This document shows, in pieces, positions 17,435-23,802 of a DNA stretch of 23,802 bases. The stretch spans positions 1-23,802 of the forward strand of contig NW_019775886.1 in NCBI RefSeq assembly GCF_001039355.2, read 5' to 3'. The notes under the pieces are model-generated. The model searched no databases. It was not told the origin of the DNA and worked only from the letters and a program-made list of their open reading frames with translations. The stretch is from Lingula anatina. Its lineage: Eukaryota; Brachiopoda; Lingulata; Lingulida; Lingulidae. Position numbers and translations under genes: made by a program. How positions within the stretch are numbered: the first letter of the stretch is position 1; every line of letters starts with the position of its first letter.

Positions 17435-20400
17435 ATGGTGAAACTTCACATCAAGAAAGGGGATGAGAGCCGGTTTCTTTATGAGACTACAGTGGACATA
17501 CCAATTGATGATCTCATGAAAGATGCAGTGGCAATATACAATGGACAGCTTAAAGTGGAAAGGATATGTGCAGGTTCGAATAGAATTTTATTTTTTAATT
17601 TTTTTTATAATAGGAAAAGGAAAGAAAACTAATAAAGGATTTTTTCTGTCGCATTTAGAATTAACATAATTACATTTATTTCAACTGGTGCATTTTATGG
17701 GGGGCATAATGGTTTTTCTTAGAAAATTCATTGAAGTAAAAGGACAGTTGAAATTATCCAGTTTAACACCAAGAACCCAGTATTCTCAGTTTACCTGATA
17801 TGCAATGGCAGCTTAAAAATTAATATTTTGTTTAAGATTGAAAATTATAAATAAGCATGTTGGATATTTCATTTATGCTACATATTCTTGTCAACTCTCT
17901 TTCAACTGTCATACACATCTCACAACTTCTAATGATCCAATATTCAATTCCAAAACTTCTGCAGACATGGATTTCCTTGCCAAACATGGCACTATGCTGC
18001 CTCCCAATATGGTGGGACTTACAGACGACCAGATTGTTGACTTGAAGCTGAAAGATGAGTGGGCAGACAAATGTGTTCCCAGCGGAGGGTTTGTGGAGAA
18101 CAAAGACCAGCTTGGAAGACGAAATGGGAATGGTATGAGATTTGTTTAACTTTTTTCTCCTTGTAGATCTGCAACCTCTGTTAATCTTTATTTTGGTAAT
18201 TATTCTTGTGATTAATTAAATGTACAGATGCACTTATACAACGTCCCATGTTTATTTCATGGGGGATATGTTTCATTTTATTTTTAAAAAGCAGGAAAAT
18301 AGGAGAAAATGTATTTTTGTATTGTCTTTCAGCTCCAAACGAAAAAATGGCTGAAGTTCTAACAAAAACTATGCAAGAAGCTAAGGATATGGTATCAAAG
18401 AAGTTGGCAAAACAAGGGGTCTGTATGACTCAGGCTAAAGTAAAAGAAGCAATAGACATTTTACGTGGAGCAGTAATGATAGTGTATCCAATGAACTTGC
18501 CTCCACACGATCCAATCAGAATGGAGTTTGAGAATACTGAAGATTTGGAGGGAACACAGGTGTGTTATTAGACCTACCTGTATAATTGGTCATTTTAATC
18601 GTTTGATTCTCTTTAGTCTTTATTTCTCATGATATCTTTAACTAAAATGTTAGTAAGAAACTTTACTTTGAATGTACTGTTAAGCATCTAATTAATTTTC
18701 ATGANCTGAATGAATCCTAGTAGGCAACTGGCTTTTTTACATAAGTTGTTGGATTTTTTAGGAAGGCATGTGGCAACTACACTGAGACTGAACAGGCTCT
18801 GAACAATCACTTTTTAACCAACAATCCAAAATTTTCTATCTCATGTCAGCAAAATGGCATCCCCCATCCCACCCTCCCCACTCATGACACTTGGAATACA
18901 TAAAATTTGGTAGGAAATAAAAGATGGTACTGGTAGATTTGAACGGCCTGTCCTGTACCCCCAATCCTGGAAAACGGCCTGCTTGGAGAGGTTTTATCTC
19001 TACTAATACACACGAGAGATTGCATCAAATAAAAAAAAAACACGCTATCTCACCCGTTTTTTCGGCCACAGGCTGAGATCTGGCTAAGTTTCCACCATTT
19101 TCGACAGTTTCCATTTCGTCCATGTCAAGCATCTGAATGTCGTCGTCCGCTTCTCCTTCTTCAACTTCTTCATCTTCGTCCTTATTCTCACAATCTTCAC
19201 GACTTGGAAGAAAATATCCATCAACAACTTCAGCAAAAAGTCTCCTTTTCATTCCAGCCATTCCAAAATGTCAAGTCGCAGGAGGGAAAAAGGTCACCCT
19301 ATCAAGAACAGACAAAATAAACGGAAGCGACCTGTTTCAACATGTTGTTCACAAGAACTTCCGGCTCATGTACGTGCTGGTCTGCACTTGTGCAATTTAA
19401 CTAGCTCAAATTTTACTTTTGACATGCACCTCTAAATGTAGCCTCAATTAAATTAATTAGAATAAATGAATTTGCCACAAATTAGCTTTACTATATTCAA
19501 ACTTACTTGAATTACACTATTTATGCAGTTGCCATGGCACCGTATAGTATCTCCGTAGATAAAGTCTAGAAACTTCCTGTGGCATTGCTCTTGTGTCTTT
19601 TAAATTTGAATTGTTGGTAGGTAAATTTAATCTTAGGTCTCACTAGGTAGATTTCAGATATTCTTAGCTCAATGAGTATGAGTGCATGCAGTGATATTTT
19701 ACCTTTTCGAAAATCTGCGTCCTGTGATTTTGTCATTTTGCTGCGTCAAACCCGTCGGTCAACAGCAGTGGTGGTGATGGAATCGGCATCTGATTTTTTG
19801 AAGCAGTGTGTGTTGTAAGCGAAAATGACTTGGACGCATTATACTTAAAATATCCTGGTAAATATATACTGATAGTCTATACCTTTACGATCTGCACCAG
19901 CAATATATTCACATTGCTAGTATGATGTTTTTTCTCTTTCCTTATGTAGCTGTTTTCAAGATCAGTGATAATGGTGAAACTTCACGTCAAGAAAGGGGAT
20001 GAGAGCCGGTTTCTTTATGAGACCACAGTGGACATACCAATTGATGATCTCATGAAAGATGTAGTGGCAATATACAATGGACAGCTTAAAGTGGAAAGGA
20101 TATGTGCAGGTTCGAATAGAATTCTATTTTTTCATTTTTTTTAAATAGGAAAAGGGAAGAAAACTAATAAAGGATTTTTTTGTTGCATTTAGAATTAACC
20201 AATTTACATTTATTTCTGGTGCATATTATGTGGGGCATAAAGGTTGTTGTTAGTAAATTCATTGAAGTAAAAGGGTTTCAAATGAAATTATCCAGTTTTA
20301 CACCAAGAACCCAGCATTCTCAGTTTACCTGATATGCACTGGTAACTTGAAAATTGGTATTTTGTTTAAGTTTGAAAATTATGAATAAATATCTTGGATA

Positions 20401-23010
20401 TTACATTTATGCTACATATTCTTGTCAACTCTCTTTCAACTGTCATACATATCTCACAACATCTTATTTTCCAATATTCAATTCCAAAACTTCTGCAGAC
20501 ATGGATTTCCTTGCCAAACATGGCACTATGCTGCCTCCCAATATGGTGGGGCTTACAGACGACCAGATTGTGGACTTGAAGCTGAAAGATGAGTGGGCAG
20601 ACAAATGTGTTCCCAGCGGAGGGTTTGTGGAGAACAAAGACCAGCTTGGAAGACGAAATGGGAATGGTATGAGATTTGTTTAGCTTTTTTCTCCTTGTAG
20701 ATCTGCAACCTCTGTTAATCTTTATTTTGGTAATTATTCTTGTGATTAATTAAATGTACAGATGCACTTATACAACGTTCCATGTTTATTTCATGTGGGA
20801 TATGTTTTATTTTATTTTTAAAAAGCAGGAAAATAGGAGAAAATGTATTTTTGTATGGTCTTTCAGCTCCAAACGAAAAAATGGCTGAAGTTCTAACAAA
20901 AACTATGCAAGAAGCTAAGGATATGGTATCAAAGAAGTTGGCAAAACAAGGGGTCTGTATGACTCAGGCTAAAGTAAAAGAAGCAATAGACATTTTACGT
21001 GGAGCAGTAATGATAGTGTATCCAATGAACTTGCCTCCACACGATCCAATCAGAATGGAGTTTGAGAATACTGAAGATTTGGAGGGAACACAGGTGTGTT
21101 GTTAGACCTACCTCAGGCTACCTGTATAATTGGTCATTTTAACATGTTTGATTCTCTTTAGTCTTTATTTCTCATGATATCTTTAACTAAAATGTTAGTA
21201 AGAAACTTTACTTTGAATGTACTGTTAAAGTCATAATAACTCTTCATTNCTAATGAACATTATTCCATGACTGATGTCAAGTAACAGCTAATAATGAACT
21301 TATTCTTTTAATCAAGGACGTATAAGACAGTTTTGATAAACTGTGATAAAAGGATGACACTTATAACCAAAATGGATAGATCTCTGTGCTCTTTTTTGAG
21401 AAAGAAAGGTAAAGATATGTGCTTTGACTTAGTTTTGACTGCATCATAAACCCCCTTCCTCCAATCATTGTTTATGTTTATTTCCTAGAGAGGACTTGGT
21501 GCCCCTGCCAGAGAACCAGTAGTGAGTGAGGAGGAACAGAAAGCCATGATGGCCCATTATTATAGGAAACAAGAGGAGGCAAAGGTACTTCATCTTATGA
21601 TTTGAATAATATTCATATATTTTTCTAAAATTCATTTATTTCTTTGACAATTTTTTTTATTATTTTCATTTACAGTATTCTTGTTGCATGTTGGTTTTAT
21701 TTCTTTGTTATTGTTATTATTATATCTTATTCATTTATTTCTTTTATTGTTGGGGCAGTCTTTATCAATCATGTTCACACAAATATTAGATTTTGTTCTA
21801 TAAAAAAGCATGGAAATGCCTCCCCTATCAGGCCCGTAGCCAGCAATTTCAAAAGGGGGGTTCTTTTTCTGAAAAAGTGGACCTTTTTTTCTATAAAAAC
21901 TTCATGTACCTAGATNTTAATGAACATTATTCCATGACTGATGTCAAGTAACAGCTAATAATGAACTTATTCTTTTAATCAAGGATGTATAAGACAGTTT
22001 TGATAAACTGTGATAAAAGGATGACACTTATAACCAAAATGGATAGATCTCTGTGCTCTTTTTTGAGAAAGAAAGGTAAAGATATATGCTTTGACTTAGT
22101 TTTGACTGCATCATAAACCCCCTTCCTCCAATCATTGTTTATGTTCATTTCCTAGAGAGGACTTGGTGCCCCTGCCAGAGAACCAGTAGTGAGTGAGGAG
22201 GAACAGAAAGCCATGATGGCCCATTATTATAGGAAACAAGAGGAGGCAAAGGTACTTCATCTTATGATTTGAATAATATTCATATATTTTTCTAAAATTC
22301 ATTTATTTATTTGACAATTTTTTTATTGTTTTCATTTACAGTATTCTTGTTGCATGTTGGTTTTATTTCTTTGTTATTGGTATTATTATATTTTATTCAT
22401 TTATTTCTTTTATTGTTGGGGCAGTCTTCATCAATCATGTTCACACAAATATTAGATTTTGTTCTATAAAAAAGCATGGAAATGCCTCCTCTATCAGGCC
22501 CGTAGCCAGCAATTTCAAAAGGGGGGTTCTTTTTCTGAAAAAGTGGACCTTTTTCTATAAAAACTTCATGTACCTAGATCAAATTTTACCCAGAGTGGAC
22601 CTTTTCCCAGCAAAAAGGGCAGTTCTTTTCGAACCCCCCGAAACCCCCCCTGGCTACGGGCCTGCCTATACTGAACTTCACAATATCTCAAACCCCCCTT
22701 TTTCTTCTGACACATATCAAACCTCAGTTGATGGTAATCATTTTTTACCTCTTTTGTTAAGATGACAGGTCAGAAACAAAATGTTTTTACAATATATCAC
22801 AATACATGCTATTTTATTTTAAATATATAATGCTTAAATGATATATGATAAGACTTATCAATGGCTCAATCTATATTTTCTTTATCAATTTTTCAGAAAT
22901 TGGAGGCAGCTGATGAGGATTCTTACTTAGATGCTAAGTGGGCAGATAATAATGAGCTCAAAAGACAATTCCAAGGATTGAAAGACATCAAATGGGGTGG
23001 CCCTCGGTGA
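17435..23010 (+). CDS. CFAP298: Cilia- and flagella-associated protein 298, one internal exon missing
   Basis: CFAP298 (C21orf59, Kurly) is a cytoplasmic factor needed for assembly of axonemal dynein arms and ciliary motility. Exons seen: 17435-17573, 17965-18132, 18333-18559, 22156-22251, 22897-23010. Phases are consistent, with GT/AG throughout. Matching segments to the human protein include KKGDESRFL, LPPNMVGLTDDQI, KLKDEWADKCVPSGG, GRRNGNAPNEKM, LRGAVMIVYPMNLPP, DPIRMEFEN, RGLGAPAREP and LKDIKW near the C-terminus. The total is 247 residues; human CFAP298 has 290. The shortfall is one segment of about 44 residues after GTQ, known to be conserved (it contains the LWWA and KLSDY parts), and it should be a phase-0 exon of about 132 nt. 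It is not in the window; single Ns fall exactly in that interval. The start at 17435 aligns with the human MV start. Confidence 0.92.
17574..17964 (+). other. CFAP298 intron 1, copy A
   Basis: An AT-rich 391-base intron, GTTCGA to TTCTGCAG. It is nearly identical to the duplicate at 20110-20498. Confidence 0.85.
18560..18704 (+). other. Start of CFAP298 intron 3, copy A, ending at an N
   Basis: The intron begins GTGTGTTATTAG and stops at the N at 18705. No exon follows before the N. Homology to copy B ceases near 18683, about 20 bases before the N. Confidence 0.7.
18705..18705. other. Single-N join, probable assembly gap 1
   Basis: One N separates the end of copy A from a sequence that returns, within 46 bases, to HELB intron 1. 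The join changes position in the gene abruptly. Confidence 0.75.
19054..19261 (-). CDS. HELB: HELB exon 1, copy B (orphan or allelic)
   Basis: An intact 69-residue first exon starting MAGMKRRLF, same donor ACGG/GTGAGA, with R at residue 7 and Q at 43 relative to copy A. To its minus-strand downstream side the sequence meets the N at 18705 and then CFAP298, so no exon 2 follows directly. Transcription would have to cross CFAP298 exons 1-3 of copy A and copy A's exon 1 to reach exon 2. Most likely the same gene on the other haplotype. Confidence 0.85.
19971..21093 (+). CDS. CFAP298: CFAP298 exons 1-3, copy B (allelic or duplicated, partial)
   Basis: Exons 19971-20109, 20499-20666 and 20867-21093 have the same lengths, splice sites and phases as copy A. 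The encoded sequence differs from copy A at two residues (I6V and A31V); exon 3 is identical at base level. Exon 3 ends GTQ/GTGTGT and the sequence reaches the N at 21249 without the next exon. The reading frame is undamaged, so this is not a decayed pseudogene. The boundary Ns favour an uncollapsed haplotype. Confidence 0.85.
21249..21249. other. Single-N join, probable assembly gap 2 (hides CFAP298 exon 4)
   Basis: The N lies between CFAP298 exon 3 (copy B) and exon 5 (first copy). The missing conserved segment of about 44 residues must lie here or at 18705 if the gene is normal. Confidence 0.75.
21489..21584 (+). CDS. CFAP298: CFAP298 exon 5, first copy
   Basis: 96 nt, 32 residues (RGLGAPAREP onward), acceptor TTTCCTAG, donor AAAG/GTACTT. 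It is identical at base level to 22156-22251. Using both would insert 32 repeated residues in frame, which no CFAP298 is known to have, so one copy is probably redundant assembly. Confidence 0.88.
21829..21915. mobile_element. Left part of MITE, cut by the N at 21916
   Basis: Starts CAGGCCCGTAGCCAG directly after CCTAT and matches 22495-22579. It has no right end because the sequence stops at the N. Confidence 0.75.
21916..21916. other. Single-N join, probable assembly gap 3
   Basis: The sequence jumps back from inside a MITE to the position just after the N at 21249, repeating 21250-21915. Confidence 0.75.
22156..22251 (+). CDS. CFAP298: CFAP298 exon 5, second copy (contiguous with exon 6)
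   Basis: 32 residues containing GAPAREP and HYYRKQEEAK, matching the human GAPAREP and YYHRRQEEL segments. No N separates it from exon 6, so this copy belongs to the gene model. Confidence 0.92.
22252..22896 (+). other. CFAP298 intron 5
   Basis: A 645-base intron from GTACTT to ATTTTTCAG. It is T-rich in the first half, carries the MITE at 22495-22664, and otherwise shows nothing recognisable. Confidence 0.8.
22495..22664. mobile_element. Complete 170-bp MITE with CAGGCCCGTAGCCAG termini
   Basis: The ends CAGGCCCGTAGCCAG and CTGGCTACGGGCCTG are perfect 15-base inverted repeats, followed inward by G-runs on one side and C-runs on the other. The right flank is CCTAT (22665-22669); the left flank is TCTAT here and CCTAT in block C1, so a 5-bp target duplication is likely. 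It lies in CFAP298 intron 5 and has no coding capacity. Confidence 0.82.
22897..23010 (+). CDS. CFAP298: CFAP298 exon 6 (C-terminus and stop)
   Basis: 37 residues plus TGA. It contains KLEAADEDSYLDAKWADN and ends LKDIKWGGPR, matching the human C-terminus (KDIKWRPR). Acceptor TTATCAATTTTTCAG. Confidence 0.93.
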   Translation, partial: KLEAADEDSYLDAKWADNNELKRQFQGLKDIKWGGPR

Positions 23011-23187
23011 CAAAACTGCAGTTCTTACAGCTCATAAATTGTTGCTGCTCAGTATCTTCAGTGTTATACATAAGTTATGAAAATATCTGGGGAAATTACA
23101 CTAATGCTTACTTTCACCAGTGTAAAAAAAAATATGAAAACTGTCATTATAAACAACAGGATATTGCTTGAGGAGGCAACATGTTTC

Positions 23188-23193
23188 AATAAA
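23188..23193 (+). terminator. Probable CFAP298 polyadenylation signal
   Basis: AATAAA lies 178 bases past the stop codon. T/G-rich sequence follows within about 60 bases. Confidence 0.55.
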
Positions 23194-23802
23194 CCAGTGT
23201 TTGACTGTGTAAACAAAGAAAATACTCACCTGTATGATTGTCACCTCTATCACTTTTATAATGTTTGCATACTTTAAATGGGCTTGCAACATTTTTTCCC
23301 TTGTTTGATTGCCTGCAAGACCTTAATGTGAAGAAAGCTCTATTTTGTATTTAAATGAACAAGGAAGGAAAAACATCCTTAATGCAGGAATAGTGAAGGT
23401 TCCCTTCATACAGTTGTTGTTGCCCATTCATTTATTATGATGTCCACAACAGTTACGACAATCTTGTCACAGTCTCCACATGTATAATGACCAATCCAGT
23501 TGTTCTGTTTCATGTTTGTATGTTAGATGTAGTTGTGTGAAAATGTTAGATGATGTAAATGTTCATTTTCCAAGAGATTTTCATACCTGTTCCTTTTTTC
23601 TGTTACAAAAACATTGCTAATGTTATCTAAAGTAATTTCAAAAGAGACCAGAAGTTGACTGCTTACAAGCTATTGTAAATGGGTAATAGTCAGTGTCATA
23701 GGGGCTTAGCAAAGTAATGAGTGGAATAATGTTGACTTAAAGTTCTTTCATTTTGAAAGTCATATAGTTTTGTTTTAAGTTAATATATGGGGTAATAATA
23801 GC
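23194..23802. other. 3' flank of CFAP298
   Basis: AT-rich sequence with only short open frames and no conserved motif. I see no further gene before the window end. Confidence 0.55.

Larger units (their letters stand above)
18751..21248. repeat. Large duplicate block B of about 16039-18704
   Basis: About 2.5 kb repeats block A in the same orientation, from HELB intron 1 through CFAP298 intron 3. Coding differences are 3 in 208 nt (HELB exon 1) and 5 in 534 nt (CFAP298 exons 1-3); introns show more, with small indels. Block B lacks the 16599-16772 element. It is bounded by N at 18705 (46 bases before) and at 21249. It is best read as the second allele. Confidence 0.9.
21250..21915. repeat. Duplicate block C1 of 21917-22579
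   Basis: About 666 bases repeat, in direct orientation and at about 98-99% identity, the sequence following the next N. The block starts directly after one N and stops directly before another, at CATGTACCTAGAT. It contains a full CFAP298 exon 5 and the left end of a MITE. Confidence 0.9.

Noticed and set aside
21644-21913. 89-residue plus-strand frame in block C1
   Set aside because: It lies in a T-rich intron and runs into a MITE; not conserved as protein.
1-23802. CRISPR array, operon or phage-type system
   Set aside because: Introns, splice sites and metazoan gene families show a eukaryotic nuclear locus. The repeats are MITEs and short tandems without spacer structure.

Overview
This is an AT-rich, intron-containing metazoan nuclear genome window. 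Splice sites follow GT/AG, polyadenylation signals are present, and the region holds many small DNA-transposon derivatives. A HELB gene beside CFAP298, a cilia-assembly gene, points to an animal with motile cilia. The dispersed-repeat style and high allelic difference suggest a marine invertebrate, perhaps an anthozoan cnidarian. That placement is inference; nothing here fixes the taxon.

Layout. (1) Positions 67-897 and 2938-3693, minus strand: two tandem paralogous seven-transmembrane proteins of a family I do not recognise, each with an uninterrupted coding exon. A distinct upstream sequence (about 2164-2400 and 5098-5345) is present behind both. A CpG-containing promoter-like patch lies near 4737-4786. 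(2) Positions 3694-7092: noncoding, with tandem repeats. (3) Positions 7406-16548, minus strand: a complete 12-exon gene for DNA helicase B (HELB), reconstructed here with continuous reading phase across all 11 introns (about 1307 residues). Its introns carry two PIF/Harbinger-like MITEs, a G-run and a triplicated splice donor. (4) Positions 16549-17434: a short head-to-head intergenic region shared with CFAP298 on the plus strand. (5) Positions 17435-23010: CFAP298 exons 1, 2, 3, 5 and 6. The exon for about 44 conserved residues between exons 3 and 5 is absent.

The right third is dominated by duplication. About 16039-18704 recurs at about 18751-21248 (HELB exon 1 plus CFAP298 exons 1-3), and 21250-21915 recurs at 21917-22579 (CFAP298 exon 5). 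Single N characters sit at 18705, 21249 and 21916, at or very near the junctions. Copies differ by roughly 1% in coding sequence, and one carries a transposon insertion whose matching single target is seen in the other. The simplest reading is two alleles of one locus placed in series, with the missing exon lost in the gap, rather than real gene duplication.

The named genes do not form a pathway. HELB acts in the nucleus on replication and end resection; CFAP298 acts in cytoplasmic preassembly of axonemal dynein arms. They share only a probable bidirectional promoter. I see no prokaryotic, viral or defence system here.
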